Assembly (NCBI GenBank): GCA_964030785.1
Contig: OZ034975.1
Coordinates: 38,968,069-39,032,068, forward strand
Direction of reading: 5' to 3'
DNA: 64,000 nucleotides
Origin: Siderastrea siderea
Lineage: Eukaryota; Cnidaria; Anthozoa; Scleractinia; Rhizangiidae
In this document: in pieces, positions 44,637 through 52,781 of the stretch
Layout of the letters: each line of letters opens with the position of its first letter
How positions within the stretch are numbered: the stretch's first letter is position 1
Translations under genes and position numbers: made by a program
The notes under the pieces: generated by a model
The model's input: the letters and a program-made list of their open reading frames with translations, nothing else
Databases searched by the model: none
Told to the model about the DNA's origin: nothing

Positions 44637-45506
44637 ATGTCTGTCGATCGGAAGAGAAAATCAACCCATCCCCCAGAGGGGAAGAAGAAGAAGAAGGCCA
44701 TTCAACATATGACGCCCGTGGACTGTGATCCTGTGGTGTGCGACGTGGTGGAAGACACCCGAGCTGCTGTGGAAGATATGATGAAAGAATTGAATGACAT
44801 GGTGGAGCAATCACCCCCATCACCTCAATTCACCTTGACGACCGTGTATGATCCTCCCAGTTCAGTGGACACTATGGTATGTCCTTACCATGAGGTGCGT
44901 TTGGAGGCCCGAGAATCTCAAAAGGGATGGAAGTATGTGAAATGTCCCATGCAACCGTGTTTGCTGTTTTGTGGTCAAGATCAAGTTCTGGAGTATATGA
45001 AAGCCGTGTATAGTCAACCTCATGTAGAAGTGTTGGACATGTGGGGTGGTTTACAATGCTTTTGCCGTGAACCCGCCACGCTACAACAGAGTCATTCGAC
45101 TCAGAACCCCGATCGGTTGTTTCTGACTTGTTCCAAGAAAACGTGTGGCTTCTTCCGATGGGCCGATCAACCCTTGGGTTCCAAGTACTGGACGTGGTTT
45201 CATGACAACCCTCCCAAAAAAGCCGATCAACAAGCTGAAGCACCCACCCGTGATGCTCAAGGATATCCCAAGAGGGGCTATGACATCCCTGGCCCGCCCC
45301 CTCGAGTCCAGAGCAAAGAGGACGTGGAACGAGAACGACCCCTGACAGACTATGAGAAACAATTGTTACGAGAAATTCAAGAGCTCAAGAACCGTCAAGA
45401 AATGATGGTAGCCCCAGCTCCACCACCCCCCAAGTACAGTGACAGTGTGGAGAACTGGCAGAAAGGTCTAGAGACCGTCAGCTATGGCCGTCTAGGTCTC
45501 TTTTAA
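44637..45506 (+). CDS. Double GRF-type zinc finger protein
   Basis: 289 aa from ATG 44637. The N-terminus is lysine-rich (EGKKKKK). Two zinc-binding modules follow: a diverged one at ~82-112 (CPYHEVRL ... KCPMQPC) and a clear GRF finger at 131-165 (CFCREPA ... NPDRLFLTCSKKTCGFFRW). GRF fingers bind single-stranded nucleic acid in proteins such as APE2, TOP3A and NEIL3. A proline-rich segment and a coiled-coil-like helix (LTDYEKQLLREIQELKNRQE) lie near the C-terminus. A role in replication or packaging of single-stranded intermediates is inference. It is first in the + strand block, and its stop is one base from the next ATG. Confidence 0.7.
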   Translation: MSVDRKRKSTHPPEGKKKKKAIQHMTPVDCDPVVCDVVEDTRAAVEDMMKELNDMVEQSPPSPQFTLTTVYDPPSSVDTMVCPYHEVRLEARESQKGWKYVKCPMQPCLLFCGQDQVLEYMKAVYSQPHVEVLDMWGGLQCFCREPATLQQSHSTQNPDRLFLTCSKKTCGFFRWADQPLGSKYWTWFHDNPPKKADQQAEAPTRDAQGYPKRGYDIPGPPPRVQSKEDVERERPLTDYEKQLLREIQELKNRQEMMVAPAPPPPKYSDSVENWQKGLETVSYGRLGLF

Positions 45507-45507
45507 A

Positions 45508-45906
45508 ATGAGAGAACGAATAAAATTTTTTATCAATGTCACCATGGAGTCTGTGTGTGATGCATGGGAGTCTGTCTTGTCCCTGGGGCAATGGCAATGT
45601 CATCAAACCCTTTGTCAAGTCTTATATGATCATCAACCCGGCACCCAAATCCCCATACCCCCTTGTCCCGAGGACACGCATCCTCTTCACCTCTTTGAAG
45701 AAACTCATGTCGACTGCAACCTATATCGATGGGTGGTGTTTGTCTTATGGTTAAAAGCTCACCCAGAGGCATGGCGATGGTATCGAATCATTCAAAAGGC
45801 GCATCCCCACACGGTCCCTACCATATCGACCTTATGGGATGAATGCCAAAAAGTATGGCCCCTCGAAAGAGAACCCAACGCTGGAGTTCGTCGTCCTCAT
45901 GGTTAA
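45508..45906 (+). CDS. Hypothetical Polinton protein upstream of integrase
   Basis: 132 aa; ATG one base after the previous stop (an alternative in-frame ATG lies at 45544). Not recognised. It is rich in tryptophan, histidine and cysteine with predicted helices (YRWVVFVLWLKAHPEAWRWY). Its last 64 bases overlap the integrase start in another frame. Conserved spacing and the absence of stops make it credible as a real small gene. AATAAA at 45520 is probably incidental. Confidence 0.5.
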   Translation: MRERIKFFINVTMESVCDAWESVLSLGQWQCHQTLCQVLYDHQPGTQIPIPPCPEDTHPLHLFEETHVDCNLYRWVVFVLWLKAHPEAWRWYRIIQKAHPHTVPTISTLWDECQKVWPLEREPNAGVRRPHG

Positions 45907-47021
45907 AGAAAACCAAACGCCCTGTGTCGTCGTCAACGAAGAAGAAGGCCAATGTCTCGCAACAATGGTTGAAGCGTTACCATGATCCTGGTGCCCCGGG
46001 GAGTTTAGGTGGGGTGCAACGATTTGCGAAAGCCCAGGGTCTCCCTTTGAAAAAAGCCCAACAGGTGTTGGAACAGGATGTGGGTTACACCTTGCATAAA
46101 CCCCGACGTCGTCGTTTTGCTACCTTACCCGTGATCGTAGGGGGGTTGGATGATCAATGGGCCGCGGATTTAGTGGAAGTGCAACGTTTGGCCAAACATA
46201 ATCGGGGTATACGCTACTTGTTGACGGTCGTGGATGTCTTGTCCAAGTACGCGTGGGTCGAACCGTTGAAAACCAAAACCGGGGTGGCCCTCGTGAAAGC
46301 CTTTGAGAAGATTGTGAGACAAGGAGGACGTCACCCGAATCGATTGCAAACGGATCGAGGGAAAGAATTTTATAATCGGACCTTTCAACGATGGGTCGAC
46401 GAGCAAGACATTCAACATTTTTCGACCGAAGGGGATGCCAAAGCCAGTGTGGTGGAACGATTTAACCGCACCTTGAAAGAACGGTTGTACCGTTATTTGA
46501 CCGCGGCCAACACGTTGAAATTTGACAATGTCTTACCCGAGTTGGTGCAGGGGTATAATGCCACCCGTCATCGAAGTATTGGTATGCCCCCCGAAAACGT
46601 GACGTGGGACAACGAAGAAGCCGTGTGGAACCGATTGTATGCCAAACGATTGAAAGGCTACAAAAAACCCCAATTGAAGGTGGGGGATCATGTCCGTCTC
46701 AATACGATTCATCGTACCTTTGAAAAAGGGTATTTACCCGGTTGGACCGAAGAAGTGTTTGTGGTGCATCGTGTGATCCCTGGCCCTGTCCCCACGTATA
46801 AGATTCGCGAATGGGATGAGACCCCCGTCCAAGGTACGTTTTATGAAGAGGATTTACAAAAAGTCCATGTGTCCGAGGTGTTTCGGATCGAGAAGGTACT
46901 TAAGCGACAAAAAGGTCGTTGGTTGGTCAAGTGGAAAGGGTGGCCCGACAAGTACAATAGTTGGATTGCTCGTGGAGACGTGGCATCCCTTCGACCCCGC
47001 AAACGACGACGACGCCGCTAA
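45843..47021 (+). CDS. Retrovirus-like integrase with chromodomain
   Basis: 392 aa. The N-terminus is basic, followed by a Polinton-type zinc-free HTH region and the linker GYTLHKPRRRRF. The rve catalytic core spans ~101-265 with D109 (WAADLVE), D171 (LQTDRGKEF) and E205 (ASVVERFNRT), spacing consistent with DDE integrases. A C-terminal SH3-like segment is followed by a chromodomain at ~346-385 (VFRIEKVLKR ... WLVKWKGWPDKYNSW) and an arginine tail. The enzyme inserts the element and makes the 6-bp duplication; the chromodomain probably steers it to marked nucleosomes. All catalytic residues are present. MAPRKR at 45855 is an alternative start. Confidence 0.95.
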   Translation: MPKSMAPRKRTQRWSSSSSWLKKTKRPVSSSTKKKANVSQQWLKRYHDPGAPGSLGGVQRFAKAQGLPLKKAQQVLEQDVGYTLHKPRRRRFATLPVIVGGLDDQWAADLVEVQRLAKHNRGIRYLLTVVDVLSKYAWVEPLKTKTGVALVKAFEKIVRQGGRHPNRLQTDRGKEFYNRTFQRWVDEQDIQHFSTEGDAKASVVERFNRTLKERLYRYLTAANTLKFDNVLPELVQGYNATRHRSIGMPPENVTWDNEEAVWNRLYAKRLKGYKKPQLKVGDHVRLNTIHRTFEKGYLPGWTEEVFVVHRVIPGPVPTYKIREWDETPVQGTFYEEDLQKVHVSEVFRIEKVLKRQKGRWLVKWKGWPDKYNSWIARGDVASLRPRKRRRRR

Positions 47022-47027
47022 AAAACA

Positions 47028-48068
47028 ATGACATTGGTGCCCAACTCTTCGTTTTACGTGACGTTGATGAGTCATGCGAGTACCAAAGAGTTTCCTGGGA
47101 ACAAGAGTCATCATTTCAGAAACCGATTGCCTAAACCCATCCGATTTGTGGGACGAGGATGGATGGTGGGTATGGTGAGTTTATCCTTACCCACCATTCC
47201 CGTGATAGCGGAAGAAGGAGGCGTGGGTGATTCCCATCCTCTGTTGTACGTACGATGGCACGAACGGGTGTATACCAAAGACGATTTTGGGAACGATCAC
47301 TGGTACCATGAACGTCGCGAACTCTTTGTGTACGGACGAGATATGAGAAAGGAATTGGCCTCGTTGACGGGATCGCACTTTTTTCATCAACTGGTGTACC
47401 GTTACGTGCAAGCCCGTGCCAAACAAACCAAACCCCTCAACAAATGGGCCGAGGATAATGGCGTTAAATTATACCCGACGTTTGAATGGACCTCCGAAGG
47501 GGATTTGGTGTTGAATACCGCCAATGTGGATTACACGCGACAAGTAGCACGCGTGTTATGGGGCAGAACCTTGGCGCTGAGAATGGGATGGATTGAACAA
47601 GTGTCGACGGGCGTGTATCGATTGGGGCCCAATCTCTTGCAAGAATTTCATACGGACTCCATTCCCACCCCGTCCGATGTCCTGGATGGCAGCAACAAAC
47701 CCGCCTTTTGGAAAGTGGATGGGGATTATCTGAACTTGAGTATGACGTGTAATTGGCGGTTTGTGAATTTGAACAAGACCTTTCGTCCCTCGTTGGAATT
47801 TCCCTCCACGCGTCCTTTGCACGTGTATTGTGATGTAGGCACCAGCAGTATGGTAGGGGGCCGTATCACCGATCTCTTACGAGAAATCAAGTACCAGCCT
47901 CAAAATACCACCCACTTTGAACCTCGACATATTCAATATATCCCAGTACGCAACGAAGTGGTGGAAATTGTCGAAACCCAGATGGCCGAAACTAATGGGG
48001 ATCTGGTGAAATTTGGTGAAGGCCATGCCCTCCTGACCCTCCACTTTAAAAGGGAAGTGGTGGTGTGA
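47028..48068 (+). CDS. Minor-capsid-like (penton-like) protein, paralogue 1
   Basis: 346 aa, ATG 6 bases after the integrase stop. It opens SSFYVTLMSHASTKEFPGNK, then LPKPIRFVGRGWMVGMVSLS, and ends RPLHVYCDVG ... FEPRHIQYIPVRNEVVEI ... KFGEGHALLTLHF. These blocks recur in the next gene and, from memory, in proteins encoded next to capsid genes in other invertebrate Polintons, where a single-jelly-roll penton/minor capsid role has been proposed. The beta-rich pattern fits. No catalytic motif is seen. Confidence 0.55.
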   Translation: MTLVPNSSFYVTLMSHASTKEFPGNKSHHFRNRLPKPIRFVGRGWMVGMVSLSLPTIPVIAEEGGVGDSHPLLYVRWHERVYTKDDFGNDHWYHERRELFVYGRDMRKELASLTGSHFFHQLVYRYVQARAKQTKPLNKWAEDNGVKLYPTFEWTSEGDLVLNTANVDYTRQVARVLWGRTLALRMGWIEQVSTGVYRLGPNLLQEFHTDSIPTPSDVLDGSNKPAFWKVDGDYLNLSMTCNWRFVNLNKTFRPSLEFPSTRPLHVYCDVGTSSMVGGRITDLLREIKYQPQNTTHFEPRHIQYIPVRNEVVEIVETQMAETNGDLVKFGEGHALLTLHFKREVVV

Positions 48069-48082
48069 AGAAGAAAGACAAC

Positions 48083-49126
48083 ATGTCGTTTTACGTGACG
48101 TTACCCAGTCATGCCAACCGACGTGAATTTCCCAACAACCAAGACAATTCCTTCAAGATTCGTTTACCTCAACCGTTACAGCTCACAGGGGGTGGATGGC
48201 AAGTGGGGTTGAGCGCCATTTCCTTACCGGATACCCGCGTCAATTTGTACGAGTTGGTGAAGAAAGATGGGTACATCCTAGCGACGTCGTGGGAGATCAC
48301 TTATCCCGCCCCGGGTAAAACCGATGGCACCATGGCCGCGCGCATAGGCACGGCGCAAACCCTCATCCAAGACGTTCAAGATTTGGATTGGGTGGTGGAT
48401 GGCGTGAGTTTCATGAAAGCCACGATTGCCCATTTGGAACAACGACGCCAGGAAACGGCCATTCAAGGAGGCCGGTTTACCAACGATCAAGGCAAACACA
48501 CCTACGTCAAGTTCAAGTGGGAAGGCGACGATCTGCTCATCGACAACACGAATGTCTGCCATTGTGGTAACAAAACACCAGTCCTTACCATCTACACCAA
48601 GTTAGCGCTCAAGATGGGATGGTTACGTAAAATTAGCAGTGGATTGGTGTTGGGCCCGAACTTACAACAAGACTTCATGGGGGATCAAGTCCCCAACATC
48701 ACCAACAACAGCGATTGGCAGGATGTCACCGACGGTCAGGGGAACGCGGTCTTTTGGACGGTGCGTGCGATTTTACCGGATTATTTACAATTGAGTATGA
48801 GTTGTGGGTGGCGTTTCACCAACTTGAATACGGCGTTTCGGGCGGTGGTGGGGGAACCCACCCGATCGTTGCACGTGTACTCGGACGTGGCAGGCAGTAT
48901 GATGGTAGGCAATCGCGTGACTGATTTGTTACGTGAAATCCAGTACAAGCGAGAAGCACGTGGCACCCTGTATTTTGAACCGTTGCACATTCATTACATG
49001 TCTCTTCGTAACGAGGTGGTGGAAATGATTCACGTTCAAGTGGCTGAAACGATTGGTGCCGGAGGAGACTTGGTCAAGTTTGGTGAAGGTCATACCATTG
49101 TCACGTTACACTTCAAAAAGACATAA
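48083..49126 (+). CDS. Minor-capsid-like (penton-like) protein, paralogue 2
   Basis: 347 aa from ATG 48083 (a GTG at 48065 is rejected). Same architecture as the previous gene: MSFYVTLPSHANRREFPNNQ, LPQPLQLTGGGWQVGLSAIS, RSLHVYSDVAGSMMVGNRVT, FEPLHIHYMSLRNEVVEM, KFGEGHTIVTLHFK. Tandem duplication with clear divergence suggests two related capsid components, for example different vertex or spike proteins. Fourteen bases separate it from the upstream stop. Confidence 0.55.
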   Translation: MSFYVTLPSHANRREFPNNQDNSFKIRLPQPLQLTGGGWQVGLSAISLPDTRVNLYELVKKDGYILATSWEITYPAPGKTDGTMAARIGTAQTLIQDVQDLDWVVDGVSFMKATIAHLEQRRQETAIQGGRFTNDQGKHTYVKFKWEGDDLLIDNTNVCHCGNKTPVLTIYTKLALKMGWLRKISSGLVLGPNLQQDFMGDQVPNITNNSDWQDVTDGQGNAVFWTVRAILPDYLQLSMSCGWRFTNLNTAFRAVVGEPTRSLHVYSDVAGSMMVGNRVTDLLREIQYKREARGTLYFEPLHIHYMSLRNEVVEMIHVQVAETIGAGGDLVKFGEGHTIVTLHFKKT

Positions 49127-49161
49127 AAAGGGAGTGGCCAAGGGAGTGTCCCAATGACAAG

Positions 49162-49353
49162 ATGCCCAAGACAAGAGTGCGTCGAATGAGACGAAGAAGA
49201 AGGCAACGAGGGGGTCTCTTGCCCCTGGCGGCCCTCATTCCAGCCTTGATCGCTGGAGGAAAAGCTGTGGCGTTGGGTGCTGCAAGTGGTGCCGCGAGTT
49301 ACGGGGCTAAAAAAGGGTTGGAAGCCGCTTTTCGGAAAAAACGACGACGATGA
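49162..49353 (+). CDS. Small basic core-like protein (pX/mu-like) 1
   Basis: 63 aa. An arginine-rich N-terminus (RVRRMRRRRRQRGG) is followed by a small-residue hydrophobic segment (LLPLAALIPALIAGGKAVAL) and a basic tail (FRKKRRR). The layout recalls adenovirus core peptide precursors processed after Gly-Gly. QRGG|L fits the XGG|X cleavage style of adenain-like proteases, and the element encodes one at 51388. Likely a DNA-condensing or membrane-active virion peptide. Related to the 54-aa protein at 54901. Confidence 0.6.
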   Translation: MPKTRVRRMRRRRRQRGGLLPLAALIPALIAGGKAVALGAASGAASYGAKKGLEAAFRKKRRR

Positions 49354-49356
49354 CGG

Positions 49357-49364
49357 TATAAAAA
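49357..49364 (+). promoter_or_regulatory. TATA box
   Basis: TATAAAAA, 57 bp before the ATG at 49421, located just after the stop of the upstream gene. Confidence 0.5.
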
Positions 49365-49420
49365 GGGGGTCACGTGAAGCACAGACAAAACGTTTATCCC
49401 TGGTGAAGAAGAAAGGCACC

Positions 49421-49747
49421 ATGCGTGGGGGAAGTTTGACACGATTTCGAACCGACGAGTGGTATGATCAACAAGGCAAAGGAGTGATGACGGATCTGAT
49501 GCGTGGGGGGTTGCAAGGTCTTATAAGGACGCGAAATCCTTTAAAATTGCCTAGTAATATCAAGAGAGGCTTGGAAACGGGTTTGACACGAGGTATCAAA
49601 CGCAAAGCCGAAGACGTCCTTAAAAAGGAAATCACCAAACAAGCCAAGAAAGCGTTGAGTCATAAGAACGTGAAAGACGCCGTGCGTGTAGCCACTGCCT
49701 TATTTCCCAAACAAACCAAACGTGCACGTGATATTTTGGGAGTCTAA
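49421..49747 (+). CDS. Small basic virion-like protein with two MRGG sites
   Basis: 108 aa from ATG 49421; the frame opens earlier at a GTG with no ATG, and the TATA box at 49357 argues for the later start. It contains MRGGSL at the very start and LMRGG|LQG at ~26-30, both fitting (M/I/L)XGG|X, the adenain consensus. The remainder is lysine-rich helix ending RARDILGV. Probably a core or cement protein processed during maturation. Its stop TAA shares one base with the next ATG (TAATG). Confidence 0.55.
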   Translation: MRGGSLTRFRTDEWYDQQGKGVMTDLMRGGLQGLIRTRNPLKLPSNIKRGLETGLTRGIKRKAEDVLKKEITKQAKKALSHKNVKDAVRVATALFPKQTKRARDILGV

Positions 49748-49980
49748 TGGAACCCGTGCATTCACGACCTCGACGGATTCGTAGTAATCGAGGGTTGTCT
49801 CAATGGGGTGGACTGTATCCGTTTTGGAAACTCATGCGACGACGACGACAACGTGGTGGATGGTTGAGTGCCGAGGTCATGAGAGTCCCCGGGTTTGATT
49901 TGAGACAACGTTTAGCACGACGACGACGACGCTATAAAAACCCCTCACGACGACGACGGGGTACCACTCGACGACGTTAA
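49747..49980 (+). CDS. Small arginine-rich protein
   Basis: 77 aa, starting at the TAATG overlap. It has a WGGLYPFWKLMRRRRQRGG segment, then WLSAEVMRVPGFDL, then a dense arginine tail (RRRRRYKNPSRRRRG). QRGG|W is another candidate cleavage site. The composition suggests a protamine-like DNA-binding virion protein. An internal TATAAAAA (49933-49940) lies 42 bp before the capsid gene start. Confidence 0.55.
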   Translation: MEPVHSRPRRIRSNRGLSQWGGLYPFWKLMRRRRQRGGWLSAEVMRVPGFDLRQRLARRRRRYKNPSRRRRGTTRRR

Positions 49981-49982
49981 AC

Positions 49983-51383
49983 ATGCCTGACGTGAGTACG
50001 CAAACCGCCCCGGCTCACGAGCGTTCCGAAGGGACCGTCAACCCTGCCTTACGGATTTTCAAGGTGCCACCGACCGACATTAGCATCAATGCCTATCGCA
50101 TGGTCACCATCCAACCCACCACCACGGGTATCAATCCCATGGAATTCATCATACCGGGATTGGACGATTTTGTGGATTTGGGACGCAGTTACTTTACCAT
50201 GGAATTGAGTTTGAAAAAGGCGAATGGCGCGAACTTGGTGGCCGCGGAGAAATTGTGGCCCGTCAATAATTTGGCCCATTCCATCATCAAACAAATTGAC
50301 TTGCAGTCGAATGGCACGTTGATCAGTCCACAATCCGACACGTATCATTACAAAGCTTACCTGGAAACCTTGCTGAATTATGACCGAGAAGATGGCAAGA
50401 CCGTGTTAGGACCCCAAGGATGGTTCAATCAAGTGGATTTCCCACCCGAATGGACTGCCACCAACACAGACAAAGCAGGAAACCATCAACATTGGCAAGA
50501 TCTGCCTCCTAATCATCAAGCGGCCTTCAATACCTCTGCGACCGAAGTGGAGAAGTATGCTGCAGGTGTCACCCACAGTCTAGTGTTTACCCCGCACTTG
50601 GAAGTGTTTCATACCGGCAAACTGTTGGTGCCAGGCATCGAAATCAAGATGAAATTTCATTTCAATGGCCCCAACTTGTTTTTGAATGGAGTGGCTCTAG
50701 CTGGCCGATTGATGGAAGGGGATGTGAAACTACGGTTTCATCTCTGTCAACTGCGTTTGAATGACGCCATCTACCAGAGTATATCTGAAAAAAGACACAA
50801 TGAAGGCCAAGTGGCGGCTTACCCGACCGTCCGCAGTGAAATCCGGACCTTCAGCATGCAAAACAACCTGGTCCGCTTTGATATCCCGAACCTGTTTCAA
50901 AACAGAATACCTGACCGATTGATTGTGGGGTTACTGGACAGCCGTGCCTTCAATGGAGATGTGACCCGAGATCCATTCTGTTTCCAGAAATTTGGTCTGA
51001 GTTCCATTAAACAGATTGTCAGAGGAGAAGAGTACCCTTATGAAACCCTCCAGTTAGTGCACAACAATGGCACCCGAGATAATCTAGGCTACTTCCGTTT
51101 TCTGCAAGCCAGTGGTGCTTGGTGTAAAAAGAAAGGCAACATGGTAGAACTGCTGGATTGGGGCCAAGCTAAAAATTGTACCTTGTTCATGTTTGACAAT
51201 GTGGCCAATGGATGTGCTGACAGTCAAAACCTCAACCCCAAGCAAACAGGCGATTTACAATTGGTGTTGGAATTTGGAGCTGCCCCCGGTGTCAATATAA
51301 CCGTACTCGTGTATGGAGAATTTGAGAATTTGCTGGAGATTGACAGGAACGGAGCCGTGTTGTATAACATTTACCAGCACTGA
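49983..51383 (+). CDS. Major capsid protein, double jelly-roll
   Basis: 466 aa. The N-terminal third carries the conserved Polinton capsid run: FKVPPTDISINAYRMVTI, GINPMEFIIPGLDDFVDLG, then NNLAHSIIKQIDLQSNGTL and YHYKAYLETLLNYDRED. This matches the family often annotated in invertebrate genomes as F54H12.2-like, recognised as the Polinton hexon-type double jelly-roll protein. Trimers of such proteins form icosahedral capsid faces. The length is typical and the frame is intact. Two bases separate it from the upstream stop and 4 from the protease ATG. Confidence 0.85.
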   Translation: MPDVSTQTAPAHERSEGTVNPALRIFKVPPTDISINAYRMVTIQPTTTGINPMEFIIPGLDDFVDLGRSYFTMELSLKKANGANLVAAEKLWPVNNLAHSIIKQIDLQSNGTLISPQSDTYHYKAYLETLLNYDREDGKTVLGPQGWFNQVDFPPEWTATNTDKAGNHQHWQDLPPNHQAAFNTSATEVEKYAAGVTHSLVFTPHLEVFHTGKLLVPGIEIKMKFHFNGPNLFLNGVALAGRLMEGDVKLRFHLCQLRLNDAIYQSISEKRHNEGQVAAYPTVRSEIRTFSMQNNLVRFDIPNLFQNRIPDRLIVGLLDSRAFNGDVTRDPFCFQKFGLSSIKQIVRGEEYPYETLQLVHNNGTRDNLGYFRFLQASGAWCKKKGNMVELLDWGQAKNCTLFMFDNVANGCADSQNLNPKQTGDLQLVLEFGAAPGVNITVLVYGEFENLLEIDRNGAVLYNIYQH

Positions 51384-51387
51384 AGAA

Positions 51388-51927
51388 ATGGAACATGTGG
51401 CCTTGAATAATGTGCAGTTGGATTATTTAGCCCGAGACGACCCCCAATTGAACCCGGTCTTTTACGGGACGGTGGCCTGTGATCGTTTACCCAAGAGTCC
51501 TGTCAAGACCCAACCTCAAGGGTACATTGTGAATACGGACCCACACGATCAACCGGGACAACATTGGTTAGCGGTGTGGACCGATGGAAAGGTGTGTGAA
51601 GTCCTGGACAGTTATGCTTTGCCCATGGACACGTACGTGCAAGCGACCCCGTTACGAGATTGGATTGTCCAACATTGGAAGTATGTGGTGACCAATGGCA
51701 AGTCCCTCCAAGCCATTACAAGCAAGAGTTGTGGTGATTACGCCTTGTTGTACTTGAAAGCCAAAGCCCGTGGACGGACCTTGCAAGCGTTTTTAAATGA
51801 GTTTTCGGATCATGATTATGTTAGTAATGACCATCAAGCCGGTCAACGCCTTCAACAATTGATTGTAGGCCAAGAAGCCAGATGGTATCAACTCTGTTGT
51901 CATCCGTATCATCAATGTAATCATTAA
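51388..51927 (+). CDS. Adenain-like maturation cysteine protease
   Basis: 179 aa from ATG 51388 (the frame extends upstream into the capsid gene without an ATG). Peptidase C5-type motifs: H59 in GQHWLAVW, acidic residue E71/D74 in EVLDSY, and C115 in SCGDYALLY, with Q109-T111 upstream of the cysteine. In adenoviruses this enzyme cleaves core and minor capsid precursors after Gly-Gly or Gly-X. Several element proteins carry matching RGG sites. The stop overlaps AATAAA (51927-51932), probably the polyadenylation signal of the capsid-protease transcript. Confidence 0.88.
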   Translation: MEHVALNNVQLDYLARDDPQLNPVFYGTVACDRLPKSPVKTQPQGYIVNTDPHDQPGQHWLAVWTDGKVCEVLDSYALPMDTYVQATPLRDWIVQHWKYVVTNGKSLQAITSKSCGDYALLYLKAKARGRTLQAFLNEFSDHDYVSNDHQAGQRLQQLIVGQEARWYQLCCHPYHQCNH

Positions 51928-51955
51928 ATAAAATTTGTTGGAAAAAACTGGTGTC

Positions 51956-52043
51956 GGAGTCGTAGCTCAGTGGGTAGAGCCTTTGGATCCCCCCTCGAAT
52001 ACATGAGGAGGGTCGTGCGTGGGTTCGAGTCCCACCGATTCCA
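51956..52043 (+). tRNA. tRNA-like gene with non-canonical anticodon arm
   Basis: 88 nt. The acceptor stem GGAGTCG/CGATTCC pairs fully (one G-T). The D arm GCTC/GAGC and T arm GTGGG-TTCGAGT-CCCAC are perfect. A box TAGCTCAGTGGG and B box GGTTCGAGTCC match RNA polymerase III consensus. The 5' anticodon strand (CCTTTGGAT) has no partner: the 3' side is replaced by a separate hairpin CCCTC ... GAGGAGGG. It is therefore a tRNA-like RNA or tRNA pseudogene rather than a certain decoder, and no anticodon can be assigned. It sits between protease and ATPase genes. Confidence 0.7.
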
Positions 52044-52056
52044 ATAAAAAGGTGCC

Positions 52057-52064
52057 TTTTTTTT
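52057..52064 (+). terminator. RNA polymerase III terminator
   Basis: A run of eight T residues 13 bases after the tRNA-like 3' end, the expected position and length. Confidence 0.75.
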
Positions 52065-52087
52065 CTAAGGGGTAGTTCGTCATCATC

Positions 52088-52741
52088 ATGCAAACGGGGA
52101 AACCGTTTCGTTTTCATACGCCTTCCTCTATCTTGGTGGTGGGTCCTTCGGGATGTGGGAAAACCGCGTTTACGGAAAAACTCTTGGTAGACAACCCCGA
52201 GTTGTTTGAAAGTCCACCGACCCAATTGCATTATTGTTATGGGGCCTGGCAAGATCGATTTCGAGGCATGCAAGATCAAGGGGTGGTGTTTCACGAAGGG
52301 ATTCCCGATCATGAGGCCTTAGTGCAATGGTTTCCTGAAGGACAGGGGGTCCTGGTCTTGGATGATTTAATGGATGAAGGGAGTCACGATAAACGCGTGT
52401 TGGATTTATTCACCAAACATTCGCATCATCAAGGGGTGACGGTGCTCTACTTGTGCCAAGACATGTTTCCCGTGGGTCGCTATGCGAAAAGTATATCCCG
52501 CAATGCCCATTACATCGTGGCGTTCAAGAACCCCCGAGATCAATTAGGGGTACGCAATGTCATGCTGCAATCGTTTCCGACCACTTGGAAAGACACGTTG
52601 GAGACGTTTCATCAAGCCACCACACGACCGTATGGCTATTTGGTCTTGGATTTACATCCGGCCTCGTCCGATCAACAACGGGTGTTGAGTCACCTGTTAA
52701 AAGACGAAGGATGGACTCGCACCTATCAAAAACGACTATAA
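52088..52741 (+). CDS. FtsK/HerA-type genome-packaging ATPase
   Basis: 217 aa. Walker A GPSGCGKT at 19-26, Walker B VLVLDDLMDE at ~88-97, and a downstream sensor-like TVLYLCQDMFP and RNAHYIVAFKNPRDQ typical of the A32/Polinton packaging ATPase clade. It pumps DNA into preformed capsids. Length is normal and the motifs are complete. A TATAAAGG at the gene end (52738-52745) probably serves the next gene. Confidence 0.92.
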   Translation: MQTGKPFRFHTPSSILVVGPSGCGKTAFTEKLLVDNPELFESPPTQLHYCYGAWQDRFRGMQDQGVVFHEGIPDHEALVQWFPEGQGVLVLDDLMDEGSHDKRVLDLFTKHSHHQGVTVLYLCQDMFPVGRYAKSISRNAHYIVAFKNPRDQLGVRNVMLQSFPTTWKDTLETFHQATTRPYGYLVLDLHPASSDQQRVLSHLLKDEGWTRTYQKRL

Positions 52742-52781
52742 AGGGAGCCCCTTGGAACAGGTCAAAAGAGAAAAGCAAACC

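Noticed and set aside
51956..52043. Reading the tRNA-like gene as an intron-containing or long-variable-arm tRNA
   Set aside because: No 5-bp anticodon stem can be formed with either layout; the 5' strand CCTTTGG lacks a partner.
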